A stretch of 64,000 nucleotides of DNA, taken from the NCBI RefSeq assembly GCF_005144885.1, contig NZ_CP039690.1, positions 6,151,001-6,215,000 of the forward strand. Direction: 5' to 3'. The notes beneath the pieces are model-generated. The model was not told the origin of the DNA and made no database searches. It saw only the letters and a program-made list of their open reading frames with translations. Position 1 is the first letter of the stretch. The number at the start of each line of letters is the position of its first letter. The stretch is from Phreatobacter stygius (lineage in GTDB: Bacteria > Pseudomonadota > Alphaproteobacteria > Rhizobiales > Phreatobacteraceae). The translations under genes were made by a program, and so were the position numbers. This document shows, piece after piece, positions 44,626 through 53,272 of this stretch.

Positions 44626-45645
44626 ATGGGAACCGACTTCAGAAGACTATCGCTCAATGAGGCATTGCACCAGGACCCGCAATTCCTGGCAAACGTCGAA
44701 AGGATCACTGGCCGCAGGACGATGGTGACCGACCTGTTCAATCCGGGACATCTGTATGAACGGGAATCCCCCATCGTCAGTTCTCGCCTCAACGGCAACG
44801 GCAACGGTGCTCAACGCATTCGACCGACCAACGTTCAGATCGTCGGCGGCGTCTGGCAGATCAGCATGTCTCACCGTGACGTCGAGGAGATGCGACAGGA
44901 CGTCAGGGCATTCTGCACCCGCTATGTTCCGCCCTTCAACATAATCATGGAGACCATGTTCAGCCTGATCTCGACGGTGGACGCGATCGGCCTCAACCAT
45001 GGGGTCAACGTGGCCGGCATCATCGCGACGCAATTTGTCACGGTGACGCCGGCGTTTTTTTCGCCCGTAGAAATGCTGAAAGGCATCAAGGACAAGCTGC
45101 AAGAAGTGACCGGCTTGCCTGGTGGCGTTGTCGGAGCCGGTCTTGGCGCGGGCATTACCTTGCTCGCGGTCGGACCGGCCGGTGTCGTGCTCGGTGGCCT
45201 GGCCGGATGGCTCGGCGACGCGCTGCTCTCCGACAGCCCTCGGCCCGGAGACGTCCATGCCGATCGCCAGGTCGTAGGTCCATGGGAGAAGCTCTTGCTT
45301 GTTGCAGCCAACCCGAACGATCCCACCTCGACCGATATCGCGATCGGCACGCGGCGAGGCTATTTCTGCGCCGAGAACGGCGGCGGCGGCCCGGTCTATG
45401 CCAATCGCACCGCGATCGGTCCGTGGGAAACCGCCACGCTCGTCCACAACCCCAACGGTACCGTCAGCCTGCGCGCGCTCGGTGGGCATTATCTCGTCGC
45501 CGAGCAGGGCGGGGGCGATGGTTCGTTCTGCAACTGGAACCGGACCGCCGTCGGGGAGTGGGAGCAGTTCTGGATGGAATATCAGCCCGATGGCTGTTTC
45601 GCCCTGAAGACCTTTGCGCGAGGCACCTACGTCAGCGTTCAGTGA
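44626..45645 (+). CDS. putative membrane-active protein with fascin-like beta-trefoil
   Basis: The 339-aa protein has three parts. An N-terminal half (1-160) has no recognised domain. A strongly hydrophobic Gly-rich stretch follows (163-201; VTGLPGGVVGAGLGAGITLL and AVGPAGVVLGGLAGWLGDAL). The C-terminal 125 residues hold three repeats ending in (A/W)(D/N)R-x-x-(V/I)G-x-WE (ADRQVVGPWE, ANRTAIGPWE, WNRTAVGEWE), which fits a fascin-type beta-trefoil. No classical signal peptide is seen. Its pairing with the large regulator at 41224 and its layout suggest a secreted or contact-dependent effector, but function is inferred only. The start at MGTDFRR follows GACGAGG. Confidence 0.75.
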   Translation: MGTDFRRLSLNEALHQDPQFLANVERITGRRTMVTDLFNPGHLYERESPIVSSRLNGNGNGAQRIRPTNVQIVGGVWQISMSHRDVEEMRQDVRAFCTRYVPPFNIIMETMFSLISTVDAIGLNHGVNVAGIIATQFVTVTPAFFSPVEMLKGIKDKLQEVTGLPGGVVGAGLGAGITLLAVGPAGVVLGGLAGWLGDALLSDSPRPGDVHADRQVVGPWEKLLLVAANPNDPTSTDIAIGTRRGYFCAENGGGGPVYANRTAIGPWETATLVHNPNGTVSLRALGGHYLVAEQGGGDGSFCNWNRTAVGEWEQFWMEYQPDGCFALKTFARGTYVSVQ

Positions 45646-45740
45646 CGCCGGACATCGGCTGGGGCGACGGTCTGCCGTCGCCCCGCTTGCCGCCGCCGTT
45701 CCCGGGCCGCGGCGTGGAGGACCTGCCGGCGCGCCACGGG

Positions 45741-46898
45741 CTACGCGCGGCCTTTCAAGACATCCCGGGCAATGATCAGGTGCTGGATCTCGCTGGTGCC
45801 GTCGAAGATCCTGAAGGCGCGGACATGGCGGAACAGCCGCTCCACGGTCGTGCCCTTGACGACACCCATTCCGCCGAAAATCTGCAGCGCCTGGTCGACG
45901 ATCTGAAAACTCGTTTCGGTCGAGAACAGCTTGGCGACGGCTGCCGATCGTGGCGTCAGCCGGCGCCCTTCGTCGTGCTCCCAGGCGGCGCGATAGACCA
46001 GAAGCCCGGAAGCATCGACGCCGACGGCCATTTGCGCCAGTTTCGCCTGAACCAATTGATGTTCCGATATCGGCTTGCCGAAAGCCGTCCGGCCGACACT
46101 GCGCTCGACCGCTTCGTCCATGGCGCGGCGGGCAAAGCCCAGAGCGGCGGCGCCAACCGTTGGCCGAAACAGTTCAAGAACCGCCATCGCGATCTTGTAG
46201 CCCTGTCCGGCTTCTCCGATCAGCCGATCTCGCGAAACACGGCAGCCGTCGAGCGTCCAGGTGCCGACGGTATGCGGCGGCATGACGTCGATGCGCTCTT
46301 CCAATCTGATCGCCGGATCATTGCCGTCGACGGCGAAGGCGGCGATCCCGCCGGTCTCCTCCAGGCGAGCGAAGACGACATAGAGGTCGGCAAGGCCGCA
46401 ATTGGACGTCCAGGTCTTGCGGCCGTTCAAGACATAGCCATTGCCGTCGCGACGCGCGCTGGTCGTGATCGACGCGGCGTCGGATCCCGCTCCGGGCTCG
46501 GACAAGGCGAAGGCCGGAAGAAGGTTTCCGCTGAGATAGCGGGGCAGATAGAGCTCCCGCAGCGCGGGCGAGCCGAACAGGGCGATGGGCAGGATGCCGA
46601 GCCAGGGTTCCGATAGCGCGACATCTGCGATCGCCGACGAATAGGCGCTGAGCTCCCGCAGAATGCAGAGGGATCTCAAATCCAGCTTGGGACTGGCTCG
46701 ATCCGTCGACGCCGGCAAGGTCCGCGTGAGCCATCCGGCGCCGGCCAGCATTTCATAGATCTGCCTGGCCGCGCGTCCGTCACCTCCCTCGTCGCCCGCG
46801 AGCCCGGCGAGATGGGGCGTGGTCCAGGCCAGATAGTCAGCGGCCAAACTGCGGTGCCCGGGGCTCAGGAACGGCCATTCGAGATGCTGCAAATCCAT
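45741..46898 (-). CDS. acyl-CoA dehydrogenase family protein
   Basis: This 385-aa FAD flavoenzyme has the family signatures FALSEPGAGSDAASITTSAR (FAD and substrate binding), LNGRKTWTSNCGLADLYVVF and, near the C-terminus, QALQIFGGMGVVKGTTVERL followed by FRHVRAFRIFDGTSEIQHLI. It should oxidise an acyl-CoA thioester at the alpha-beta bond. The start at MDLQHLEW (46898) was preferred to 46949 on protein pattern. It converges on the fascin-like gene, with 95 bp between, and looks unrelated to it. The acyl substrate is unknown. Confidence 0.9.
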   Translation of the reverse strand: MDLQHLEWPFLSPGHRSLAADYLAWTTPHLAGLAGDEGGDGRAARQIYEMLAGAGWLTRTLPASTDRASPKLDLRSLCILRELSAYSSAIADVALSEPWLGILPIALFGSPALRELYLPRYLSGNLLPAFALSEPGAGSDAASITTSARRDGNGYVLNGRKTWTSNCGLADLYVVFARLEETGGIAAFAVDGNDPAIRLEERIDVMPPHTVGTWTLDGCRVSRDRLIGEAGQGYKIAMAVLELFRPTVGAAALGFARRAMDEAVERSVGRTAFGKPISEHQLVQAKLAQMAVGVDASGLLVYRAAWEHDEGRRLTPRSAAVAKLFSTETSFQIVDQALQIFGGMGVVKGTTVERLFRHVRAFRIFDGTSEIQHLIIARDVLKGRA

Positions 46899-47203
46899 CG
46901 TCAGGTGACCTCTTCCGGGAGTTGAAACCCTAGAAAGGGCCGCGGGCATTCACAACCAGACGATAGGCTATGCCGACGGGGGTTTGCCGATGGCTGGCGG
47001 CCGAACCGAAGGCGCGGTCCGAAGGCGTCGCGCAGGCGCCTTCTGGATCAAGAAACGCAGTGGGCCGGGCATCATCGGTATCGTGACGGAACGGCCCGTC
47101 TCGATTGGTGCGTGCGCCATCGCGCACCACCCGGGACGCCGCATCTTGAGGGGCATCGCCGAACCGCGATGCCGCGCCCGGCCGCGGAGGCTCAGCGGAG
47201 GCG

Positions 47204-47836
47204 TCACCTCGGCCGGCGGACCGCGCGCACCGTGCCGCTGTTGCCGCCGCCGCAGAAGAACCGATCGCCACCGTCGGACTCGAGCCCCGACACGCCCATT
47301 CCGGCCGGCATCTCGAGCCGCTCCAGGACCTCTCCGGTGCGCGGGTCCAGCCGCCGCAGATCGCTTTCGTCATTTTCCCAGGTGCCGTGCCAGAGCTCGC
47401 CGTCGACCCAGGTGACGCCGGTGACGAAACGCTTGGACTCGATGGTGCGCAGGATGGCCCCGGTCTCCGGATCGATCTGATGGATCTTCCGGTCCCGATA
47501 TTGGCCCACCCAGAGCGTGCCCTCGGCCCAGGTGAGGCCCGAGTCGCCACCGCCGCCGGGCGTCGGGATCGTGGCGAGCACCTGGCCGGTCGTCGGGTCG
47601 ATCTTCTGGATGCGATCCTCGGCGATCTGAAACAGGTGCCGTCCGTCGAAGGCGGTTCCGGCATGGGCGGCGACATCGATCGCGCGCACCGCCTTGCCAT
47701 CGGCCGGATCGAAGGCGTTCAGCTTGTCCCCGGAGGCAAACCAGACGTTCTGGCCGTCAAAGGTTACCCCATGGACCTGGCTGACGCCGGGCAAGGGGCC
47801 ATATTCGCGGAGGATTTCGGCAGGTGATTGTTTCAT
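47204..47836 (-). CDS. beta-propeller protein (glutamine cyclotransferase or Vgb-like)
   Basis: The 210-aa protein is built of WD-like blades without a signal peptide: VHGVTFDGQNVWFASGDKLN, AFDPADGKAVRAID, DRIQKIDPTTGQVLATIPTP, LWVGQYRDRKIHQIDPETGA and DLRRLDPRTGEVLERLEMP. Such blades occur in streptogramin-lyase-like and glutamine-cyclotransferase-like proteins. No catalytic residues could be assigned. Two 21-bp direct repeats lie immediately upstream of the start, and a broken HxlR gene lies beyond. Confidence 0.85.
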   Translation of the reverse strand: MKQSPAEILREYGPLPGVSQVHGVTFDGQNVWFASGDKLNAFDPADGKAVRAIDVAAHAGTAFDGRHLFQIAEDRIQKIDPTTGQVLATIPTPGGGGDSGLTWAEGTLWVGQYRDRKIHQIDPETGAILRTIESKRFVTGVTWVDGELWHGTWENDESDLRRLDPRTGEVLERLEMPAGMGVSGLESDGGDRFFCGGGNSGTVRAVRRPR

Positions 47837-47847
47837 GGCTCGATCCC

Positions 47848-47892
47848 TATCGGTGACGGACCTCAGTCCCTTATCGATGACGGACCCTAGTC
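47848..47892. repeat. 21-bp direct repeat upstream of the beta-propeller gene
   Basis: TATCGGTGACGGACCTCAGTC-like and TATCGATGACGGACCCTAGTC-like copies occur at 47848 and 47872 in direct orientation, 24 bp apart. They lie within 56 bp upstream of the beta-propeller ATG at 47836 and could be an HxlR or other regulator binding array. Confidence 0.75.
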
Positions 47893-47953
47893 GCTCGGCA
47901 ATGGGCCAGGGAGTAACAAAGTGGTCGTGAATCCGGGCAGGGACGGGGCCGCT

Positions 47954-48252
47954 CTATTGGCGCCCATCGGCCATCTGCCCGGGAATGCCGTGCACCAGCG
48001 TGTCCTCCGGTCCCAGCACGCGCCCGTCCTGGGAACGAAGCTCCAGTCGTCGCACGGGAAGGCCGCGCTTCCGATCGACCAGCAGGACGTGAGCCTCGTC
48101 GGGCTCGAAGAAGAAGTCCTCGCCCCACTGCCGCAGCGCGACCAGCACGGGAAACAGGCCGCGGCCCTTCTCGGTCAGCACATGGTCCTGATAGGGGCTG
48201 CCGTCGGACGCCGGGACCGTGTCCAGGATGCCATGGGCGATCCGGCGGGCGC
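47954..48252 (-). pseudogene. HxlR-family regulator remnant (C-terminal half)
   Basis: Translated minus-strand sequence gives ARRIAHGILDTVPASDGSPY, QDHVLTEKGRGLFPVLVALR, QWGEDFFFEPDEAHVLLVDR and KRGLPVRRLELRSQDGRVLG, which fits the C-terminal half of an HxlR winged helix and its tail. The HTH core upstream is missing, so no DNA-binding protein can be made. The stop TAG lies at 47954. It was probably the regulator of the beta-propeller gene. Confidence 0.75.
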
Positions 48253-48280
48253 CTGCCGATCCTGTCGAAGGCTGGGGACG

Positions 48281-49045
48281 TCAGGCATAGGCAACCCAGC
48301 CGCGCCAGGTGAAGGCGGCGTAGAACAGGCTGACGTTCGAGAAGCCGGCGTCGCGCAGGATCGCCTCGTCATGCGCGGGACTGAGCAGGTTCAGACGTGT
48401 GTCGATCGCCGCGCGAGCGGTCCGGGCCTGGTCGGGATCGGCGCCCGAAGCAACCGCAAAGGCGGCGTATCGCGACAGCCAGAGCGCCCGCTCGCCGTCA
48501 TCCTGCGGGAAGCTGGAATGGGCCGCCACGAAGGGCGCGCCGGGCTTGAGGCGGCGTCGGATTTCGGCTGCCGTGCGCCGGCGTTCGTCAGGTGCCAGGA
48601 AATGCAGGGTCAGCAGGCACGTGGCCGCGTCGAACGGGCCTTCCGGCGCATCGTCGATATAGCCCTGGTGCAGCCGGACCCGCGCGGCAAGCGGCCCGAG
48701 CGTGCGCCCGGCCAGCCCGAGCATTTCGGCGGCCGGATCGACGCCGTCGAAGGTCCAGTGCGGCTCAGCCTCGGCAAAGGCCTTCAACTCCAGCCCGCCG
48801 CCGGCGCCGAGCACCAGCACGCGGGCATCATCAGGCGCGCGTTCGGTCAGCAAAAGCCGCGTCATGCGATGCAGGTCGGTGAAGCCGGGCACGAAGCGCG
48901 GCGGCCCTTCGGCATAGCGGGCGACGGAATGGGGATCGGAAAAGTGGGCCAGAAGATCGTTCGCGCCGCCGGCTCCGGCCGCTCCGGGCCGGGCATGGCG
49001 ATCCGCCGCCGTGCCGCCGTCAATGCTGATCGCGTCATGATCCAT
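48281..49045 (-). CDS. class I SAM-dependent methyltransferase
   Basis: The 254-aa enzyme has the SAM-binding motif ARVLVLGAGGGLELKAFAEA, an acidic loop FDGVDPAAEMLGLAGRTLG and motif post I in GPFDAATCLLTLHFLAPDER. The protein resembles general small-molecule methyltransferases; no target family could be assigned. The ATG at 49045 lies 11 bp inside the end of the Rrf2-type gene, so the two are coupled. The Rrf2-type regulator may therefore control it. Confidence 0.88.
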   Translation of the reverse strand: MDHDAISIDGGTAADRHARPGAAGAGGANDLLAHFSDPHSVARYAEGPPRFVPGFTDLHRMTRLLLTERAPDDARVLVLGAGGGLELKAFAEAEPHWTFDGVDPAAEMLGLAGRTLGPLAARVRLHQGYIDDAPEGPFDAATCLLTLHFLAPDERRRTAAEIRRRLKPGAPFVAAHSSFPQDDGERALWLSRYAAFAVASGADPDQARTARAAIDTRLNLLSPAHDEAILRDAGFSNVSLFYAAFTWRGWVAYA

Positions 49046-49499
49046 GGACGGTCGCCAGGTCATGCGATCCGCCACGGGCAACCAGGCGGTCGTGAAAATC
49101 GGCGCTCAGCATGGCCAGCGTCACGTCGCCGAGGCGCGAAACGAGCAAGGCCTCGGCATCCTGAAAGGCCTGATTGAGGGCGGCATTGACCGCCTGTTCG
49201 ACCAGGCAGCCGGGCGCCTCGGTCCGGTTGCCGATGGCGAGAAGCGAGGGGTTGCCGAGCGCGGTGTAGATGTCGCGCAATGTCACATCAGACAATTCGC
49301 AGGCCAGCGTCCAGCCGCCGCCATGCCCCCGTTCCGAGTGCACATAACCGTGGTCCCTGAGGCCCGCCATGATCCTGCGGATCACCACCGGATTGGTGGC
49401 CATCGCCTTGGCGAGAACCTCGGAGGTGACAGGGGCATCATGCTCCGCCATGTGCAGCAGGACGTGGAGCACGCCGGACAATCGACTATCACGTTTCAT
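49035..49499 (-). CDS. Rrf2-family transcriptional regulator
   Basis: The 154-aa regulator reads MKRDSRLSGVLHVLLHMAEH, then PVTSEVLAKAMATNPVVIRR and IMAGLRDHGYVHSERGHGGG, the Rrf2-type winged helix. A single Cys (PGCLVEQ) is present where Fe-S members such as IscR and NsrR have three, so this is a cluster-free member. The start at 49499 was preferred to 49565. A 23-bp palindrome spans the start codon. It is co-transcribed with the methyltransferase gene. Confidence 0.9.
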   Translation of the reverse strand: MKRDSRLSGVLHVLLHMAEHDAPVTSEVLAKAMATNPVVIRRIMAGLRDHGYVHSERGHGGGWTLACELSDVTLRDIYTALGNPSLLAIGNRTEAPGCLVEQAVNAALNQAFQDAEALLVSRLGDVTLAMLSADFHDRLVARGGSHDLATVHGS

Positions 49500-49519
49500 G
49501 CAACTTGATATGTTGCGTG
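49497..49519. promoter_or_regulatory. probable operator overlapping the Rrf2 start codon
   Basis: CATGCAAC, 7 bp, GTTGCGTG form an inverted repeat with one mismatch. It begins on the start codon of the Rrf2 gene (49497-49499). Autorepression by the product is likely. Confidence 0.6.
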
Positions 49520-49645
49520 ATGATGAAAAGTCAAGGCCTCCGCTGGACTTGGGGCGGTCCGGCATTGGCTCGGCGCCAGTGGCGTCGGCGCGCGACGGTC
49601 ATCCCGCGCCGAGCAGCGCCTTCGCCCGATCCGGCGTGAAGGGCC

Positions 49646-50191
49646 TCACGCCCTCACCATTTCGGTCCGGTATTTCGGCAGGAGCGTTTCGATAAGCTTG
49701 GCCTTCTCGGCGCGCTGTTCCGGGGTCGGCTGCGGGGGCGGCGATGTCCGGCTTGCCACGGGAAAACCGGCCGCCAGGAAGAATTCGTCCTGTCCCGCCG
49801 GCGTGCACATGCAGAGCATATGGGCCGTCTCGCCCGACACGTTCCTGAAGGCATGCGGGGCATTGGCCGGCACATTGACGGTCGAGCCCGCGCGCACGGT
49901 CTGCGACTTGCCGCGAAAGGCAAATTCCAGCTCGCCTTCGAGCAGGGTGAACATTTCCTCGAAGTCGTGGCGGTGCGGCGGCGGCCCGCCGCCGGCGGGC
50001 ACGAGCATGTCGATCAGGCAATAGCGGCCGGCGGTCTGGGCGCCCGATACCAGGATCGTGTAGGTGCCGCCGGCGACCGAGACGTGGGGCCTGTCGGCGC
50101 CGTCGGGATCGGCGACGGTCAACACGCGGCTGGGGTCATCGGCCGGGATGGCGAGGCCCGGCGGCGAGCTTGGATGGGTGCGATCGGTCAT
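49646..50191 (-). CDS. cupin-domain protein
   Basis: The 181-aa protein has the two cupin motifs: PPPHRHDFEEMFTLLEGELE (first motif with HxH and Glu) and PANAPHAFRNVSGETAHMLC (second motif with His). The metal-binding His and Glu appear complete. The C-terminal tail is long and charged (PTPEQRAEKAKLIETLLPKY). It may be a dioxygenase-type or a sugar-binding cupin; the substrate is unknown. It is a single gene between the Rrf2 and TetR genes. Confidence 0.85.
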   Translation of the reverse strand: MTDRTHPSSPPGLAIPADDPSRVLTVADPDGADRPHVSVAGGTYTILVSGAQTAGRYCLIDMLVPAGGGPPPHRHDFEEMFTLLEGELEFAFRGKSQTVRAGSTVNVPANAPHAFRNVSGETAHMLCMCTPAGQDEFFLAAGFPVASRTSPPPQPTPEQRAEKAKLIETLLPKYRTEMVRA

Positions 50192-50467
50192 GCCGGGTCT
50201 CCTGGTGTGATGCAGGTCGCCTCCGGGCAGAAGTGGGCGGCCGCATCCTAGAATGCCATGCGAGACAGGCCTTCAGGTTTCGCACGATGATCGGCCAGCC
50301 GGTGCGGCTTGCCTTGGCGCGTTCAGGCGATATCGGCCCATCGACATGGTCTCTGGCAGCCAAGGTCGCGCCCTCCGGCTCGTGGCATGGCGGCGGGCGC
50401 GACAACATACTCCACCTCACAATCTGGCAGTGTGACGCCGGGCGCGGTCTCGACCTCCCGGGCCACC

Positions 50468-51247
50468 TTAACCTGGGCTCGCATTCTTCCGCGCGATCAG
50501 CACGCCGATGCCGTCGAGCAGGCGCTCGAGGCCGAAGGCGAATGCCTGTTCCGGGTCGCCCAGGCCATAGAGTTCGCCAACCACCGGCCCGACCCGGTTG
50601 GCGGTCGGATAGGCCGAAAAATCGACCGTTTCGAGGAAGGGGGCGATGGTGTGCCACCACTCCTCGTCGCTCATCCCGGTCTCCGCCTTGACCATGCGGG
50701 CGCGGGCCACGTCGCGCACCGCGCCATGCACATAATGCGCGATCATGGTGACCGAGAGGTCCATCTCCACCTCGTCGAGCCCCAGCCCGTCGAAGGCGGC
50801 GAGGAAATGGTCGTAGGACCGGATGGTATTGGGGCCCACCCCCGGCCGATGCGTGCTGACCTGCAGCACCCAGGGATGGCGCAGCAGGAAGGTGCGGAAT
50901 TCGCGGGCGACGAAGCCGATATTGGCGCGCCACTGCGCCGGATCGAAGCTTGACCGGCGATCATGGCCTTCGGCGGGGGCCGCCACCGCGTCGAGCATGA
51001 GGTCGAGCAACACCGCCTTGTCGGGAATATGCGTGTAGAAGCTCATGGGCGAGATGCCCACCGCCTCGGCGACCCGCCGGGTGGAGACGGCCGTGATCCC
51101 CTCGGTATCGGCGATGTGGACGGCCGCGGCGACGAGATCGCGCATCTCCACCTTGGCCTTCGGCCCGCGGCGGCGGGGCGCCGCACGGCCCCACATCAGT
51201 TCCAATGCCTTGATGAGGTCGCCGCGGCCGGCGATTTCTTCGGCCAT
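50468..51247 (-). CDS. TetR-family regulator (TetR_C-type ligand domain)
   Basis: The 259-aa regulator has an N-terminal extension, then the HTH DLVAAAVHIADTEGITAVST and RRVAEAVGISPMSFYTHIPD, followed by a larger ligand-binding domain with helices such as DLSVTMIAHYVHGAVRDVAR. The length and pattern match the tetracycline-repressor-like C-terminal family. It is divergent from an ABC-type export system (51429-53183), with a perfect 10-bp inverted repeat between. It should repress that exporter until a drug-like ligand binds. Confidence 0.9.
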   Translation of the reverse strand: MAEEIAGRGDLIKALELMWGRAAPRRRGPKAKVEMRDLVAAAVHIADTEGITAVSTRRVAEAVGISPMSFYTHIPDKAVLLDLMLDAVAAPAEGHDRRSSFDPAQWRANIGFVAREFRTFLLRHPWVLQVSTHRPGVGPNTIRSYDHFLAAFDGLGLDEVEMDLSVTMIAHYVHGAVRDVARARMVKAETGMSDEEWWHTIAPFLETVDFSAYPTANRVGPVVGELYGLGDPEQAFAFGLERLLDGIGVLIARKNASPG

Positions 51248-51272
51248 CTCGTCTCCGGAAAATAACTATTTA

Positions 51273-51308
51273 CGCCGTACGATGTTTTGAACTAAACCTC
51301 GTACGGCG
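51273..51308. promoter_or_regulatory. operator with 10-bp inverted repeat, TetR-ABC intergenic
   Basis: CGCCGTACGA (51273-51282) and TCGTACGGCG (51299-51308) are a perfect inverted repeat with a 16-bp spacer. Each arm contains the palindrome CGTACG, with centres 24 bp apart. A minus-strand -10-like TAAATA and -35-like TTTAGT flank one arm, so the tetR promoter is probably under this site. Confidence 0.7.
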
Positions 51309-51428
51309 CACGGAGTTGTAGGATTCGTGCCGCCAGACACCGAGCCGGATGTCGAGGTCGGCTTGCTGCCCGGTCCCCGTGATCCAGGCTTTTCCCTTGT
51401 ACGCAAAGGACGAAGAAGGAGATAGGCC

Positions 51429-52415
51429 ATGATCCACGCCCGGGCCCTGACCCGCAATTTCAAGACGAAGTCCGGGCTGGTGGAGGCGGTGCGCGGCCTC
51501 GGCCTGGACGTGGCGGAAGGCGAGCTGGTGGCCTTTCTCGGACCCAACGGCGCGGGCAAATCCACCGCGGTGCGGATGCTGACGACGCTGCTGCCGCTGA
51601 CCGCGGGCAGTGCCACTGTCGGCGGACATGACGTGGCGTCGGACCCCGCGGGCGTGCGCCTCAAGATCGGTTATGTCGGCCAGGGCACGGGTTCGGGCCC
51701 CTATCATCGGGTGCGCGACGAACTGGTGACGCAGGGGCGGGCCCAGCGCATGACCTCCGCCGCGGCCAGGGCACGCGCAGACGAGCTCATCGGCATGCTC
51801 GAGCTGGACGGGCTTGCCGACCGGAACTGCGCGTCGCTCTCGGGCGGGCAGAAGCGCCGGCTCGATGTGGCGCTCGGGCTGATGCACACGCCGCCAATCC
51901 TGTTCCTGGACGAGCCGTCGACCGGGCTGGACCCGCATTCGCGGGCCAATCTGTGGGAGCACATCAGCCGCATCCGCAAGCAGTCGGGGATGACGATCTT
52001 CCTGACGACCCACTACCTGGAGGAGGCCGACACCATGGCCGAGCGGGTCATGGTGATCGACAAGGGCGTGATGATCGCCGACGACACGCCGGCCCGCCTC
52101 AAAGCCGACCTCGCCGGCGACACCCTGCATGTCAGCCTGCTGCGCGAGGATCAGACCGCCGCCGCCACGGCGATCGCCCGGACCCTGCCGGCAATGCGCG
52201 ACGCCCAGGTCAACGGCCGCGCCGTGGCCGTGACGCTGCGGGACGGGGAGGCGGCGCTGCCGGAATTCCTCCGTCGCCTCCACCAGTCCGGCATCGAAAC
52301 GGCCAGCGCCCGGGTGGACCGGCCGACGCTGGACGACGTGTTCCTCGGCCTCACCGGCCGCTCCCTGAGGGAGGCCGCCGTCGGTGCCGGGATGGCCGTC
52401 TCCCGATCCTCGTGA
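51429..52415 (+). CDS. ABC exporter ATP-binding protein (DrrA-like)
   Basis: The 328-aa protein has a full ABC domain: Walker A LGPNGAGKST, signature LSGGQKRRLD, Walker B PPILFLDEPSTGLDPH and the H-loop LTTHYLEEAD. The C-terminal extension (about 80 residues) is typical of DrrA-type multidrug subunits. The permease gene starts 13 bp downstream. Both are divergent from the TetR gene, a normal drug-export unit. AGGAG lies before the ATG at 51429. Confidence 0.95.
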   Translation: MIHARALTRNFKTKSGLVEAVRGLGLDVAEGELVAFLGPNGAGKSTAVRMLTTLLPLTAGSATVGGHDVASDPAGVRLKIGYVGQGTGSGPYHRVRDELVTQGRAQRMTSAAARARADELIGMLELDGLADRNCASLSGGQKRRLDVALGLMHTPPILFLDEPSTGLDPHSRANLWEHISRIRKQSGMTIFLTTHYLEEADTMAERVMVIDKGVMIADDTPARLKADLAGDTLHVSLLREDQTAAATAIARTLPAMRDAQVNGRAVAVTLRDGEAALPEFLRRLHQSGIETASARVDRPTLDDVFLGLTGRSLREAAVGAGMAVSRSS

Positions 52416-52427
52416 GCGAGAAGTCCC

Positions 52428-53183
52428 ATGTCCTTCATCACCGATACGTCCATCTCGTTCCGCCGCGAGATCGGCCCGACCTTGCGGAGCTGGTACTACA
52501 TCGTCTTCGGCCTGGCGCAGCCGCTGCTTTATCTCGGGCTGTTCGTGCCGCTGCTGGGCGACGTGCCCGGCCCGGACGGCGCCAGCCCCCTGCAATGGTT
52601 CGTGCCCGGCATGGTGGTCATGCTGGTGCTGTTCAGCACCGTGTCCTGCGGCTGGGCGCTGACCGAAGAACTGATGCGCGGCAGTTTCGAGCGGTTCCTG
52701 GCCACCCCGATGAGTCGGCCCGGCATCATGGTCGGGCGGTCGCTGAAGGAGCTCACCCCGCTCGTGGTGCAGGCGGTGGTCCTGATCGGGGTTGCGGCGC
52801 CGTTCGGCCTCGTGCTCCATGTGCCGCCCATGATCATGGGTCTCGTCCTTCTGATGGTGTTTGGCGTCGGGGTGGCATCGCTGTCCTATGCCCTGGCCAT
52901 GGCCAGCAAGGATAATGGCAGCCTGTTCTATCTGGTCAGCCACTCGGTCGCCCTGCCGATGATGCTGCTCGGCGGCGTGCTCTTGCCGATGAGCACCGCA
53001 CCGCAATGGCTCTATCTCGCCAGCCGCTTCAACCCGCTGACCTATCTGGTCGAGGCCGAGCGGGCGCTGTTCATGGGCGAGGTGATGACGCCGGCGGTGC
53101 TCCACGGCGCGCTGGTCGCCGCCGGTGTGGCCGTGGTCGGGCTGGCGGTCGGGGTCAGCCAGATCAGGAAGGCCTCGCTGTAG
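52428..53183 (+). CDS. ABC-2 type permease (DrrB-like)
   Basis: The 251-aa protein has about six hydrophobic segments and the ABC-2 family signature region with ELMRGSFERFLATPMSRPGI, as in DrrB and other daunorubicin-type exporters. It would be the membrane partner of the DrrA-like ATPase upstream. The start follows the ATPase stop by 12 bp. The next gene, on the other strand, is a CGNR zinc-finger regulator unrelated to transport. Confidence 0.93.
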   Translation: MSFITDTSISFRREIGPTLRSWYYIVFGLAQPLLYLGLFVPLLGDVPGPDGASPLQWFVPGMVVMLVLFSTVSCGWALTEELMRGSFERFLATPMSRPGIMVGRSLKELTPLVVQAVVLIGVAAPFGLVLHVPPMIMGLVLLMVFGVGVASLSYALAMASKDNGSLFYLVSHSVALPMMLLGGVLLPMSTAPQWLYLASRFNPLTYLVEAERALFMGEVMTPAVLHGALVAAGVAVVGLAVGVSQIRKASL

Positions 53184-53272
53184 CTTCGGCCGCCAAGGAC
53201 AGCCCCCGGCAGTCGGCCGCCGAAGGCGTCAGGCCCCGGTCAACGCGGATGGCGGTGCTCGAGGCCGCCGCG

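Noticed and set aside
46930-47700. 256-codon minus-strand frame over the beta-propeller gene
   Set aside because: It is a Pro/Arg/Ser-rich frame-shifted shadow; the propeller blades are in the frame at 47204-47836.
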